Assembly: GCA_028279985.1 (NCBI GenBank)
Contig: JANQMR010000017.1
Span: forward strand, 1 to 64,000
Source of the DNA: Woeseiaceae bacterium
GTDB taxonomy: Bacteria > Pseudomonadota > Gammaproteobacteria > Steroidobacterales > Woeseiaceae
Direction: 5' to 3'
DNA length: 64,000 nt
Under the pieces are notes generated by a model, which saw only the letters and a program-made list of their open reading frames with translations, was not told the DNA's origin and did not search any database. Made by a program: the position numbers and the translations under genes. This document shows positions 1 through 10,959 of this stretch, one piece after another (position 1 is the stretch's first letter; every line of letters starts with the position of its first letter).

Positions 1-22
1 AACTGAACTACCACTCCGAACC

Positions 23-98
23 TGGTGGGTGCTGACGGGATCGAACCGCCGACCCTCGCCTTGTAAGGGCGATGCTCTACCAGCTGAGCTAAGCACCC
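23..98 (-). tRNA. tRNA-Val (anticodon TAC)
   Basis: Read on the minus strand the sequence folds as a complete cloverleaf: acceptor stem GGGTGCT, D-loop AGCTGGTAGAGC, anticodon loop with TAC, T-arm GGTTCGATCC, discriminator A and an encoded CCA at its 3' end (positions 25-23). It lies 34 bases beyond the hupB stop on the same strand, so it may be read from the hupB transcript; no separate promoter is visible in the short gap. Confidence 0.97.
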
Positions 99-132
99 GG
101 AAATCGGGCGTATGGCCCCCCGAAAGGGCGCG

Positions 133-405
133 CTAGTTTACGGCATCCTTCAGGGCTTTGCCAGCCTTGAATCCGGGCACGTTACTGGCCGGAATCTGGA
201 TGGTTTCGCCGGTCCGCGGGTTGCGGCCGGCCCTTGCGGCGCGCGCCTTGACCGAAAACGTGCCGAAGCCAACCAGTGACACCGAACCGCCGTTCGCGAG
301 CGTGCCGGTAATCGTATCGAGGACCGAATCCACGGCCTTGGACGCATCACCCTTCGACAAGCCGGCTGCCGCAGCAACCGCGTCCACGAGTTCTCCCTTG
401 TTCAT
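133..405 (-). CDS. hupB: DNA-binding protein HU-beta
   Basis: A 90-residue histone-like protein that bends and compacts DNA as a dimer. It has the full family length, the N-terminal MNKGELVDAVA helix and the beta-arm signature GFGTFSVKARAARAGRNPRTGE (arm around residues 46-68), ending in the usual FKAGKALKDAVN helix. The ATG is preceded by AAGGGTGA, a good ribosome binding site six bases upstream. It lies last in the tig-clpP-clpX-lon-hupB order common in gammaproteobacteria, but a well-formed promoter 170 bases upstream indicates independent, strong expression. Confidence 0.97.
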   Translation of the reverse strand: MNKGELVDAVAAAAGLSKGDASKAVDSVLDTITGTLANGGSVSLVGFGTFSVKARAARAGRNPRTGETIQIPASNVPGFKAGKALKDAVN

Positions 406-574
406 ACATTCACCCTTGCAGATTGATCTTGGTAGTCACCATGCGGTCGCCCCGCATGTCCCCAACGCCCGGACAGGCCCGGGACGCTTCCATCAATCCA
501 GCGAGCTCCCCCAAACAGTCGCAATCCGCTGAACCGCCACCAGCGGCTCCGTGCATCCGCCCATGGCTGCGATG

Positions 575-603
575 CTTATACCAACTGCCCTATAAACCGT
601 CAA
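575..603 (-). promoter_or_regulatory. sigma-70 promoter of hupB
   Basis: On the minus strand TTGACG (603-598) and TATAAG (580-575) are separated by exactly 17 bases. The start site would fall near 568, giving a leader of about 160 bases before the hupB ATG. The 228-base gap 406-633 otherwise shows no gene. Confidence 0.6.
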
Positions 604-633
604 ATATCCAGTAACGGCGCGGGTTTCGGGAGA

Positions 634-3072
<2,439 letters not shown>

Positions 3073-3103
3073 GTATCGGATTCCTCAATTCGGGTTCCCG
3101 CCG

Positions 3104-3131
3104 ACATGCGGGCGGGTGCCGGGATATCAAG
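3104..3131 (-). promoter_or_regulatory. sigma-32-like (heat shock) promoter of lon
   Basis: On the minus strand CTTGATA (3131-3125) and CCGCATGT (3111-3104) are 13 bases apart. The E. coli sigma-32 consensus is CTTGAAA and CCCCATnT with 11-16 bases between; the match is 6/7 and 6/7 specified bases. Transcription would begin near 3097, leaving a leader of about 25 bases that holds the GAGGA ribosome binding site. lon is a sigma-32 gene in E. coli, so the assignment is also biologically expected. Confidence 0.6.
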
Positions 3132-3163
3132 CCGGACGCGTTTCGGCGATGCGCGTTGAGGGC

Positions 3164-4480
3164 TTACGCCCCGTCGGACCCCGTGGGCCGCGGCGGCTGC
3201 TCGATGCTCACGGTCGGCGACTCGTCCGACTCGTAGATCACGTAAGGCGCGTTCTCTCCGGTCACGACCGTCTCGTCGACCACGACCTTTTTCGCGCTGG
3301 ACGTGGCGGGCAGGTCGTACATCGTGTCGAGCAGCACGTTTTCGAGAATGGTGCGCAAGCCGCGCGCGCCGGTCTTGCGCTCCATCGCGCGCCTCGCGAC
3401 CGCGCGCAGGGCATCCTCGCGGAACTCGAGCTCGACGCCTTCCATGTCGAAGAGCTTTCGATACTGCTTGGTCAGCGCGTTTTTCGGCTCTAGCAGGATC
3501 TGCACCAGGGCATCCTCGTCGAGCTCCTCCAGGGTCGCGACCACCGGCAGGCGGCCGACGAACTCGGGTATCAGCCCGTAGCGGATCAGGTCTTCCGGCT
3601 CCACGTCATGCAGGAGCTCGCCGATTTTCTGCTCTTCCTCGCCGGTTTTGACCTCGGCGACGAAGCCGATACCGCTCTTGGAGGAGCGGTTCAGGATGAT
3701 CTTCTCCAGACCCGCGAAGGCGCCGCCGCAGATGAACAGGATGTTACCGGTGTCCACCTGCAGGAATTCCTGCTGCGGGTGCTTGCGACCGCCCTGGGGC
3801 GGCACGGATGCGATCGTGCCTTCGATCAGCTTGAGCAGCGCCTGCTGGACGCCCTCGCCCGAGACGTCGCGGGTGATCGACGGGTTGTCGGATTTACGCG
3901 AGATCTTGTCGATCTCGTCGATGTAGACGATGCCGGTCTGCGCTTTGTCAACGTCGTAATCGCACTTCTGCAACAGCTTCTGGATGATGTTCTCGACGTC
4001 CTCGCCGACATAACCGGCTTCGGTCAGCGTCGTCGCATCGGCGATCGTGAACGGCACGTTCAAAAGCCTTGCCAACGTCTCGGCCAACAGCGTCTTGCCG
4101 CAGCCCGTAGGACCGATCAGCAGGATATTGCTCTTGGCGAGCTCGATGTCGTCTTTCGAGCGATCGTCGAGACGGTCGTTCAGACGCTTGTAGTGGTTGT
4201 ACACCGCAACCGACAGCACTTTCTTGGCGCGCTGTTGGCCGATGACGTATTCGTCCAGCACGGCCTTGATCTCGTGCGGCCGGGGCAGCTTGTCGCGACC
4301 GGCCTCGCCGCTGTCTTCGAGCTCCTCGCGAATGATGTCGTTGCAGAGTTCGACACACTCGTCACAGATGAATACCGAAGGACCCGCAATCAGTTTACGG
4401 ACTTCATGTTGGCTTTTGCCGCAAAAAGAACAGTAGAGGAGCTTGCCGTCCTCGTTCTTACCGCGGGAATCATCACTCAT
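3164..4480 (-). CDS. clpX: ClpXP protease ATPase subunit ClpX
   Basis: A 438-residue AAA+ unfoldase that recognises tagged or damaged proteins and feeds them to ClpP. The N-terminal zinc-binding domain has four cysteines (C17, C20, C39, C42). The ATPase follows with Walker [16 protein letters not shown] and Walker [11 protein letters not shown], and the pore loop region GYVGEDVE. Length is close to the usual ~424. The C-terminus carries a short acidic/proline tail. It lies 134 bases downstream of clpP on the same strand, a gap that contains its own promoter and a palindrome. The ribosome binding site AGAGGC is rather distant (about 12 bases). Confidence 0.98.
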   Translation of the reverse strand: MSDDSRGKNEDGKLLYCSFCGKSQHEVRKLIAGPSVFICDECVELCNDIIREELEDSGEAGRDKLPRPHEIKAVLDEYVIGQQRAKKVLSVAVYNHYKRLNDRLDDRSKDDIELAKSNILLIGPTGCGKTLLAETLARLLNVPFTIADATTLTEAGYVGEDVENIIQKLLQKCDYDVDKAQTGIVYIDEIDKISRKSDNPSITRDVSGEGVQQALLKLIEGTIASVPPQGGRKHPQQEFLQVDTGNILFICGGAFAGLEKIILNRSSKSGIGFVAEVKTGEEEQKIGELLHDVEPEDLIRYGLIPEFVGRLPVVATLEELDEDALVQILLEPKNALTKQYRKLFDMEGVELEFREDALRAVARRAMERKTGARGLRTILENVLLDTMYDLPATSSAKKVVVDETVVTGENAPYVIYESDESPTVSIEQPPRPTGSDGA

Positions 4481-4506
4481 GCGAGAAGTGCCTCTGTGAC
4501 AAAGAA

Positions 4507-4526
4507 ATCAGTCTGTTACGACTGAT
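4507..4526. promoter_or_regulatory. operator-like palindrome on the clpX promoter
   Basis: The 20 bases are ATCAGTC, a six-base spacer, then GACTGAT: a perfect 7+7 inverted repeat. It begins five bases below the -10 box of the clpX promoter, so it covers the expected start site. A second pair of the same half-sites (gactga at 4598-4603 and tcagtc at 4615-4620) lies on the other side of the promoter, next to the clpP stop. The 14-base block tcagtctgttacga at 4508-4521 also recurs inverted at 4590-4603. Confidence 0.45.
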
Positions 4527-4530
4527 AGTG

Positions 4531-4559
4531 TATATAACACGCGTCAAAAAAGCGTGCAA
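4531..4559 (-). promoter_or_regulatory. sigma-70-like promoter of clpX
   Basis: On the minus strand TTGCAC (4559-4554) and TATATA (4536-4531) are separated by 17 bases, within the clpP-clpX gap. The predicted start near 4524 lies inside the palindrome listed at 4507-4526. This would let clpX be expressed separately from clpP. Confidence 0.5.
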
Positions 4560-4614
4560 AGCGACCCGTCTCAATCGGGGCGCGGGGGCTCGTAACAGAC
4601 TGAAAAATAAGAAA

Positions 4615-5238
4615 TCAGTCTTTTTCGGATCCACCCATCTCGGTGCGCTGCGCCAGCACCGTGTCGACGATGCCGTATTCTACGGCGGCGCTTGCGCTCA
4701 TGAAATTGTCGCGTTCGAGATCCTGTTCGACGCGCTCGACCGGCTGGCCCGTGTGCTTGGCCATGATTTCGTTCAGGCGCCGCTTGAGCTCCAGCACTTC
4801 CTGGGCGTGAATGCCGATATCCGTCGCCTGGCCCTGAAAACCGGCACTGGGCTGATGCACCATGATGCGCGAATGCGGCAGCGCAAAACGCTTGCCCTTT
4901 TCACCGCCGGCGAGCAACAGCGCACCCATGCTGGCAGCCTGGCCGACACAGATCGTGGACACGTCGCAGTTGACGAACTGCATCGTGTCGTAAATCGACA
5001 GGCCGGACGTCACCGAACCGCCGGGCGAGTTGATATAGAGATGGATATCCTTGTCCGGGTTCTCGGATTCGAGAAACAAGAGCTGCGCGACGACGAGATT
5101 CGCCATGTGATCCTCGACCGGCCCGACGATGAACACGACCCGCTCCTTGAGCAGCCGCGAGTAGATGTCGTAGGCCCGCTCGCCGCGCGCGGTCTGCTCG
5201 ACGACCATCGGGACCAGATTCAATGCCGTTGGGTTCAT
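4615..5238 (-). CDS. clpP: ATP-dependent Clp protease proteolytic subunit ClpP
   Basis: A 207-residue serine peptidase that forms the tetradecameric degradation chamber used by ClpX and ClpA. The catalytic triad is visible: S103 in [12 protein letters not shown]128 in [10 protein letters not shown] and D177 in LERDNFMSA. The sequence [13 protein letters not shown] (residues 68-80) is the oxyanion-hole region. The first residues [16 protein letters not shown] contain the processed propeptide and start of the mature chain. Length is typical. Placed between tig and clpX as in most gammaproteobacteria. Confidence 0.98.
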   Translation of the reverse strand: MNPTALNLVPMVVEQTARGERAYDIYSRLLKERVVFIVGPVEDHMANLVVAQLLFLESENPDKDIHLYINSPGGSVTSGLSIYDTMQFVNCDVSTICVGQAASMGALLLAGGEKGKRFALPHSRIMVHQPSAGFQGQATDIGIHAQEVLELKRRLNEIMAKHTGQPVERVEQDLERDNFMSASAAVEYGIVDTVLAQRTEMGGSEKD

Positions 5239-5331
5239 AAGCTGTCGGTCCTAGAAGTCCATTAGTTATCGGTATTTTGTCACGAATCGCCCGGGGTCTG
5301 TTAGCGCCGTACCGGGCCGTCCCGCCGGGCC

Positions 5332-6627
5332 CTATTGTCCGGTATTCATGTACTCGCTGAACGACACGGTACGGTCCTTGACCTTGCCGTGCTCCAGCAG
5401 CCAATCGAGTGCCATCTGTTCCAGCACTTGCGGTTCGAGTTGCTGGCGTATCTGCGAATTGCCCATGTACATGGCGACCATCTCGTCGCGGTTGTCGTAA
5501 CCCGCGCACAGTTCCTCGACGTGCGCCTTGAGCCGCTCCTCGTCGACGCTCAGTTGCTCATCCGCGATGAGCTGTCGGATCAAAAGCCCGAGCCTGACCC
5601 GCTTTTCGGCGGACTCCGCGAAGTTCTCCAGTGCCGGAGCCTGGCCGGGATCCTCGATTCCGAGCTGGCGCATCGCCTCCTGCTGCATTGCGTGCATTTC
5701 CTGGCGCACCAGGGTCTTCGGTATCTCGATCGGATTGGCCTCGAGCAGGCCCTGCATCAGGCTTTCGCGCATCTGACTTTTGACCTTCTGCGCCGCCTCG
5801 CGTTGCATGTTCTCGCGGACATCGGATTTCAGTCGCTCGATGCCGCCCTCGGCGACGTCGAAGGCCGCCGCCAGGCTGTCGTCCAGCGGCGGCAGCTCGA
5901 CTTCCTCGACGCGATGCGTCTTGATCGCGAACTCCACTTTCTCGCCGCGGAGCTCCTCGGCGTGATAATCCTTTGGAAACCTGAGCTTGAACCGTTTTTC
6001 GTCGCCGGCTTTGAGGCCGAGCAGCGCCTTTTCGAAATCCGGCAGCATTTGCCCCTGGCCGAGCACGACCGGTACCTCGGTGCCCTTGCCGCCCTCGACC
6101 GGCTCGCCTTTCAGCCGGCCGTCGAAATCGACGACGACCCGATCGCCGTCGGCGCCGGGTCGATCGACTGCGTTCCAAGTCGCCTTCTGCAGGCGCAGGT
6201 TTTCGATCATCGCATCGACATCGCGATCGCCGATCGAAACCTCGGGACGCTCGACCTTGATTTTGTCGAGATCCTTGAGTTCGACTTCGGGCAAGACCTC
6301 GAAGGTCGCGACGTAGGCAAAACTCGCATCGTCCGCCGCCGGCGCAGGCTCGATCCTCGGTCCGCCGGCCGGATTCAGGTTCTCCTGCAGCACGGCATCG
6401 GAGTAACTCTTTTGCATCAGGTCCGACAGCACTTCCTCGCGAATCTGCTTGCCGTAGCGTTGCCTGACTACCTTAGGCGGCACTTTGCCGGGCCTGAAAC
6501 CCTTGATCTTCGCGCTGCGCCCGACCGATTTCAGGCGCGACGCCACTTCATTCTCGATACGTTCCGCCGGCAACTCGACGCGCATGCGCCGTTCCAGCGT
6601 TCCGGTGGACTCGACCGTTACCTGCAT
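5332..6627 (-). CDS. tig: trigger factor (ribosome-associated chaperone, PPIase)
   Basis: A 431-residue chaperone that binds the ribosomal exit tunnel and shields nascent chains. The ribosome-binding signature GFRPGKVPPKVVRQRYG lies near residues 42-60. The FKBP-like peptidyl-prolyl isomerase domain follows (around residues 155-245, GDRVVVDFDGRLKGE), and the long helical C-terminal arms complete the usual length. GAGG lies upstream of the ATG. It opens the tig-clpP-clpX-lon series; 93 bases separate it from clpP. The upstream 226 bases hold an imperfect duplicated repeat and tRNA-Leu. Confidence 0.97.
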   Translation of the reverse strand: MQVTVESTGTLERRMRVELPAERIENEVASRLKSVGRSAKIKGFRPGKVPPKVVRQRYGKQIREEVLSDLMQKSYSDAVLQENLNPAGGPRIEPAPAADDASFAYVATFEVLPEVELKDLDKIKVERPEVSIGDRDVDAMIENLRLQKATWNAVDRPGADGDRVVVDFDGRLKGEPVEGGKGTEVPVVLGQGQMLPDFEKALLGLKAGDEKRFKLRFPKDYHAEELRGEKVEFAIKTHRVEEVELPPLDDSLAAAFDVAEGGIERLKSDVRENMQREAAQKVKSQMRESLMQGLLEANPIEIPKTLVRQEMHAMQQEAMRQLGIEDPGQAPALENFAESAEKRVRLGLLIRQLIADEQLSVDEERLKAHVEELCAGYDNRDEMVAMYMGNSQIRQQLEPQVLEQMALDWLLEHGKVKDRTVSFSEYMNTGQ

Positions 6628-6687
6628 GATTTACGAATTCCTCAAAGCGTGCTTGGTGTTGTTACTGGCGGTTTGTTGTGGGAGTCG

Positions 6688-6828
6688 GCTGAGACCGGCA
6701 TTCGCCTCGAGCGTTCTTTTCGGTACTCCGAATCAAGCCACAACCGTAATTTACCCGCAATGGCGAGCTGAAACCGCAATTCGGCTTAAGCGATCCTGTC
6801 GGTACTCCGAATCGACTACGAGCGTAAC
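6688..6828. repeat. imperfect direct repeat upstream of tig (two ~62-base copies)
   Basis: Copy A (6688-6749) and copy B (6767-6828) start 79 bases apart. They share the start gctga(g/a)accg, the perfectly conserved 15-base core tcggtactccgaatc, and a final gcgtaa/ccgtaa. The rest differs by scattered substitutions without length change. The core has TCGG...CCGA symmetric ends. Confidence 0.6.
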
Positions 6829-6853
6829 TCCACTACAATCTTTCTATTTGAGA

Positions 6854-6938
6854 TGGTGCGAAAGGAGAGACTCGAACTCTCACGGGTTGCCCCACAGGAA
6901 CCTAAATCCTGCGCGTCTACCAATTCCGCCACTTTCGC
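6854..6938 (-). tRNA. tRNA-Leu (anticodon TAG)
   Basis: The minus strand gives an 85-base class II tRNA: acceptor GCGAAAG paired with CTTTCGC, D-region GGCGGAATTGGTAGACGC, anticodon loop TTTAGGT (TAG), a long variable arm, T-arm GAGTTCGAGTCTC and encoded ACCA. A TATACT box at 7055-7050 about 110 bases upstream may be its -10, but no good -35 accompanies it. Confidence 0.96.
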
Positions 6939-7178
6939 CCGATATCGCGACCGGCAACCGTTACCGGTTCGACCCGACCTCCCAGTTCCCATCCGGGATA
7001 TCCATCATCGCCGGATTTGGTCCGAACCCGCGGCCCGACCCAGCCGGGTAGTATAACCGAAGCGTCGAGCGCCCAGGACCTCCGCCGCCCAATCAACGCC
7101 CGATCGGCACCTTTTTGACGCCCGTATCGACCGAGTGGGTATCCGAACCGGCACCGAACATGGGATCATCCTGTGCCG

Positions 7179-7850
7179 ATGAACGACGACACCCCCAAGC
7201 TGCACCACGACGGCATGGACGTATCCGACCTGCGCCGCTCGATCAGCGGCGGCAAAATCGAACGGAGCGACCTGCTGGACGACCCGGTGGACCAGTTCGA
7301 ACGCTGGTTTCGCGAAGCCTGCAAGGCGATCAAGCTCGACCCGAATGCGATGTGTCTCGCAACCGTGGACGAGGGCCGAAGGCCGTCGAGCCGGACCGTG
7401 CTGCTCAAGTACTTCGACCACGCCGGTTATGTGTTTTTCACCAACCTGTCGAGCAACAAGGCACAGGACATTGCGCAAAACCCGAACGTCTCCCTGCTGT
7501 TCTTCTGGTCCGAGCTGGCGCGGCAGATCCGTATCGACGGCACGGCCGAGAAGATCCCGACCGGCGAAACCCTGAAGTATTTCATGACTCGCCCGCGCGG
7601 CAGCCAGATCGGCGCCTGGGTATCGGCGCAGAGCAGCATCGTCCAGTCGCGTTCGCTGCTGGAAGCGAAGTTCGACGAGCTCAAACGCAAGTTCGGCGAG
7701 GGCGAAGTGCCGCTACCCTCGTTCTGGGGCGGCTACCGGGTGGTTCCCAGGGAATACGAGTTCTGGCAGGGACGCTCGAACCGCCTCCACGACCGCTTCC
7801 GTTACACGGCCGACGGCGACGCCTGGCGCATCGAAAGGCTGTGCCCCTGA
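7179..7850 (+). CDS. pdxH: pyridoxine/pyridoxamine 5'-phosphate oxidase
   Basis: A 223-residue FMN enzyme that oxidises pyridoxamine or pyridoxine 5'-phosphate to pyridoxal 5'-phosphate, the last step of vitamin B6 supply. Family motifs are clear: the FMN/substrate region RRPSSRTVLLKYFDHAGYVFFTN (residues ~66-88), FFWSELARQIRIDG, SRPRGSQIGAW-like RPRGSQIGAWVSAQSS, and the C-terminal EFWQGRSNRLHDRFRY with the substrate-binding arginine and histidine. It ends RLCP as in most homologues. ATG at 7179 is preferred over the GTG six bases earlier. It stands alone, convergent with the TonB receptor gene. Confidence 0.96.
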   Translation: MNDDTPKLHHDGMDVSDLRRSISGGKIERSDLLDDPVDQFERWFREACKAIKLDPNAMCLATVDEGRRPSSRTVLLKYFDHAGYVFFTNLSSNKAQDIAQNPNVSLLFFWSELARQIRIDGTAEKIPTGETLKYFMTRPRGSQIGAWVSAQSSIVQSRSLLEAKFDELKRKFGEGEVPLPSFWGGYRVVPREYEFWQGRSNRLHDRFRYTADGDAWRIERLCP

Positions 7851-7947
7851 CGGCGGGGCGGGCTCGGAGGCCGCGATGTCCGGCGGCCGGCGGAGAAAGC
7901 CGGCCCGCTTGCCTTCGGTGTCGCGGTTCCTGGTGTCGATGCCTCGC

Positions 7948-10308
7948 TCACTCCCAGGCATACCGAATCCGGACACCCACCGTGCGCGGCCGCCGGTGTC
8001 CGAAGAAATGTGCCGGGATGATGCCGCCGTTGTTGTTCATACCGTCGTAAGTGAACTCGTCGGTCAGGTTCTCGGCGTAGGCGCCGAAAGTCCAGCCGCT
8101 ACCGGCGACGTAGTCCACGCGCGCCGCAAGCTCGACGTAGGCGTCTATCCGGGTTTCGGGGAAGTTGCCCCAGCCGCCGCCACGCCCGGACTCCCAGAAG
8201 CCTTCGACAACACCGACGATCTCTCCGGCGCCCATCGGAAAGCTGACCGTCAGCGTACCCGCCCCGGTCCATTCCGGCGCCCAGAAGAGCTTTCGGCCCT
8301 CGCAACCCGTCGGCGTCTCGCCGTCGCAGACCGGTTCCAGGCCGTTCGCCTCGGTATCGAGCCAGCTCAGGCCGAGATACAGATCCCAATGCTCACCGAC
8401 CGCGGCCGTGATCGATCCCTCGACGCCCACGCCGTCCACCTGGCCTATGTTCTCGACCGTGTTGGCGCCAGTGTCGTCATCGAAAAAGCTGATCTGCAGG
8501 TCCGTGTAGTCGTAGAAAAAACCCGAGAGATCGACGTCGGCGCGCCCCCTAAACAGGGTGCCCTTGTAACCGATCTCATAGGAATCGACGTTCTCGGGCT
8601 GGAAGGTCCGCGCACGGAAACCGTCCGCTTCGGTCAGGTCCGTCTCGCAGCAGGCGACACGCTCGCCGGCGGCGTCCACCAGCGAGAAACTGCCGAAACC
8701 GCCCGACTTGAACCCCTGGGCGTAACTTGCGAACAGCAGCGTATCGTCGTTCGGCCGGTAACGCAGGATCGCGCGTAAGCTCGTGTCGGACCAGCCATCG
8801 CCGGTGCTTATGTCGCCGTCGGTCGAGTAACCGTAGGTGAACAGCGGCCCGAGTTGGCTTTCGGGCAGCGGGACGTTGACCGTGAAGTCTTTTTCGTCAT
8901 CGGTGTAACGGGCGCCCAGGCCTAAGTCGAGAGAGTCGCTCAGCCGGTAGTCGAGATCGACGTAGGCCGCCCAGCCCGTGTACTTGCCGGAAACGAAACC
9001 GGGTTCGGTCAAAAGGCCGTCGGAGCTCGGCGACCACGGCGAACCGAGATAGTCGTAATAACTCTGGCAGTCCGCGATCCCGTTGCCGGGATAGTAGGCG
9101 TTGCCGTAATAATTGCAGAACGCGTCCTCGGCGCCGGACGAATTGAAAAGTACGTCGGTCTCCTCCCGATAGAACGAGACGCCGGCATACCAGGACAGCG
9201 CGTCGTCGACGTCCGAGACGATGCGGAGTTCCTGCTGGAAATAGTCGCCGCTTTGATCCTGTCGATAGTTGTTGATGTTGACCGGGGTGCCGTCGTAGTC
9301 CTCGGTATAGAAGTAATCGTGGTCCTTGTACCCGGTATTCGACACCAGGGTCAGCACGTCGAAATCGTATTCGACATGCAGCCCCAAGGACAGGATCTCG
9401 GAGTCGTCGTCGTCGCCGAAAGACTGGTCGAGACCCGCATCGCGCTCGCCCCCGCCGGGAACGATGCTGTCGCCGAAAATACCGGCCAGGTTCTCCCAGG
9501 TGTCGCCTTCGGTGACGGCACGGTAAACCGAACCGGACTGCACGCGGTCCTCGAACTCGACCATCGTGTCTACGGACAGGCGACCGGCGGCGTAGGCCGT
9601 GGACCAGCGCAGGGCCTGCTTGTCGTGTTCGATCAGATCGCGACCGTTGAACAGGTTGTCGACAAAACCGTCTTCCTGCGACGAGTAGGCCGCGAAACGC
9701 ATTGCGAACGCATCGTTGACCGGGACGTTAACCGCGCCGTCGAAGGTGAAACGATTGCGCTCGGCGGCGTCGAAGTTGACATAGGCATCCAGCACGCCGA
9801 TTTCGGCCTTGCGGGTGTGTACGCTGACCGCGCCGCCAATGGAATTCCTGCCGAACAGAAAACCCTGCGGCCCGCGCAGGATCTCAGCCCGTTCGAGATC
9901 GTAGACGCTGGTGACGACGGCGCCGTTACGCCCCTCGTAGAGATCGTTCTTGAAAAACGCCGCCGACGGGTCGCCGCCGACGCCGAAATCCTGGGTACGC
10001 ACGCCGCGCACGCTGACCGCGTCGATGAAGCTGTCCTGGCTGTTGCCGCTGATCCCCGGCGTAAACGAGATCAGGTCCTTGACGTCGCCGAGATTGACCT
10101 TGTCGACGAACGCGCCGGTAAAGACCGTCATCGCCAGCGGCACGTCCTGGACCGACTCCTCGCGCTTGGTCGCGGTGACGGTGATTTCCTCGATCTCCTG
10201 CGCGTATAGCGGCGACCCGACGGTACCGCCGATGGCGGCGGCAACGGCGGCCGAGAGCGCACGCTGACGCGGCCGCTGCCAATGCGGCACTGTTGGTTTG
10301 CTTTTCAT
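7948..10308 (-). CDS. TonB-dependent outer-membrane receptor
   Basis: A protein of about 786 residues that should form a 22-strand outer-membrane barrel importing a scarce ligand (often an iron chelate) with TonB energy. After a basic start and hydrophobic stretch ending PLYA, the mature chain begins with EIEEITVTATKREESVQDVP, the usual TonB-box/plug entry. The plug (residues ~45-160) contains the RGPQGFLFGRNSIGGAVSV signature. The rest is alternating aromatic-rich beta strands, with the late motif FASYAQGFKSGGF and the final strand TVGVRIRYAWE; the last residue is not the usual aromatic. ATG at 10308 is chosen because AGGG lies eight bases upstream; an ATG 33 bases earlier is also in frame. 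No neighbour suggests the ligand, and no Fur box is evident upstream. Confidence 0.93.
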   Translation of the reverse strand: MKSKPTVPHWQRPRQRALSAAVAAAIGGTVGSPLYAQEIEEITVTATKREESVQDVPLAMTVFTGAFVDKVNLGDVKDLISFTPGISGNSQDSFIDAVSVRGVRTQDFGVGGDPSAAFFKNDLYEGRNGAVVTSVYDLERAEILRGPQGFLFGRNSIGGAVSVHTRKAEIGVLDAYVNFDAAERNRFTFDGAVNVPVNDAFAMRFAAYSSQEDGFVDNLFNGRDLIEHDKQALRWSTAYAAGRLSVDTMVEFEDRVQSGSVYRAVTEGDTWENLAGIFGDSIVPGGGERDAGLDQSFGDDDDSEILSLGLHVEYDFDVLTLVSNTGYKDHDYFYTEDYDGTPVNINNYRQDQSGDYFQQELRIVSDVDDALSWYAGVSFYREETDVLFNSSGAEDAFCNYYGNAYYPGNGIADCQSYYDYLGSPWSPSSDGLLTEPGFVSGKYTGWAAYVDLDYRLSDSLDLGLGARYTDDEKDFTVNVPLPESQLGPLFTYGYSTDGDISTGDGWSDTSLRAILRYRPNDDTLLFASYAQGFKSGGFGSFSLVDAAGERVACCETDLTEADGFRARTFQPENVDSYEIGYKGTLFRGRADVDLSGFFYDYTDLQISFFDDDTGANTVENIGQVDGVGVEGSITAAVGEHWDLYLGLSWLDTEANGLEPVCDGETPTGCEGRKLFWAPEWTGAGTLTVSFPMGAGEIVGVVEGFWESGRGGGWGNFPETRIDAYVELAARVDYVAGSGWTFGAYAENLTDEFTYDGMNNNGGIIPAHFFGHRRPRTVGVRIRYAWE

Positions 10309-10585
10309 GGACTGCCCTGCGGGTCCCACCGGCGGCGCCAATTTAGCGGAAACGTCTGAGCTTAGGAAGTGTCTTGCGACAGCATTCCATCAGCCGCCGG
10401 TATCGGCAGTGATGCCGTCGACGGTCATGCATGCGGATCAACCGCAGCTAATGTGCTGTCCGGGGGGATGTGTCCGTCGCACGCGGAGTCGTGCCGAAAC
10501 AGTGCGGCAAATCTGAAATCCCGACGAGATCGGGACCAAAAACAATCGATACGAAGCCTTATTCTCTCGAGTCCGAAAAGCGAAT

Positions 10586-10661
10586 TGGTGGGCCCCCGGG
10601 GACTCGAACCCCGAACCAATGGATTAAGAGTCCACTGCTCTACCAATTGAGCTAGAGGCCC
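10586..10661 (-). tRNA. tRNA-Lys (anticodon CTT)
   Basis: Minus strand: acceptor GGGCCTC with GGGGCCC, D-arm AGCTCAATTGGTAGAGC, anticodon loop CTCTTAA (CTT), T-arm GGGGTTCGAGTCCCC, ACCA encoded. It is the last of four tRNAs read leftward from the promoter near 11.1 kb, 91 bases after tRNA-His. Confidence 0.96.
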
Positions 10662-10712
10662 TGATGTATCGAATCGGCAGACTACGCTTCTTATCCGCTA
10701 CCCGACGCCGGA

Positions 10713-10752
10713 GACGATGGCTGGACGATGGCTGGACGATGGCTGGAAGATC
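10713..10752. repeat. 11-base tandem repeat beside tRNA-His
   Basis: Three exact copies of gacgatggctg (10713-10723, 10724-10734, 10735-10745) and a decayed fourth (gaagatctggg). The unit shares gacgatgg with the 3' end of the adjacent tRNA-His gene (10759-10766, ggacgatggg), so it may have arisen by slippage copying the tRNA end. It lies in the spacer between tRNA-His and tRNA-Lys. Confidence 0.7.
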
Positions 10753-10829
10753 TGGGGTGGACGATGGGACTCGAACCCACGACGACCGGGATCACAACCC
10801 GGGGCTCTACCAACTGAGCTACGCCCACC
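10753..10829 (-). tRNA. tRNA-His (anticodon GTG)
   Basis: A 77-base tRNA on the minus strand with the extra G at position -1 typical of tRNA-His (start GGTGGGCG), D-arm AGCTCAGTTGGTAGAGC, anticodon loop TTGTGAT (GTG), T-arm GTGGGTTCGAGTCCCAT and encoded CCCA end. Second-to-last in the four-tRNA operon. Confidence 0.97.
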
Positions 10830-10864
10830 ATGGTTTTGGTGTATTGTACCTGAGTCTTGCGTTC

Positions 10865-10941
10865 TGGCGCGCCCGGCAGGACTCGAACCTGCAACCGCCG
10901 GCTTAGAAGGCCGATGCTCTATCCGGTTGAGCTACAGGCGC
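10865..10941 (-). tRNA. tRNA-Arg (anticodon TCT)
   Basis: Minus-strand cloverleaf: acceptor GCGCCTG, D-arm AGCTCAACCGGATAGAGC, anticodon loop CTTCTAA (TCT), T-arm GCAGGTTCGAGTCCTGC, encoded CCA. It follows tRNA-Pro by 18 bases and precedes tRNA-His by 35. Confidence 0.97.
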
Positions 10942-10959
10942 GAAACGAAACAAGAATCC

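Noticed and set aside
5335-6771. A 478-codon plus-strand frame opposite tig
   Set aside because: Antisense shadow of trigger factor with low-complexity composition.
10309-10585. Possible Fur box or riboswitch upstream of the TonB receptor
   Set aside because: No palindromic AT-rich box or conserved riboswitch core could be found by eye in this gap.
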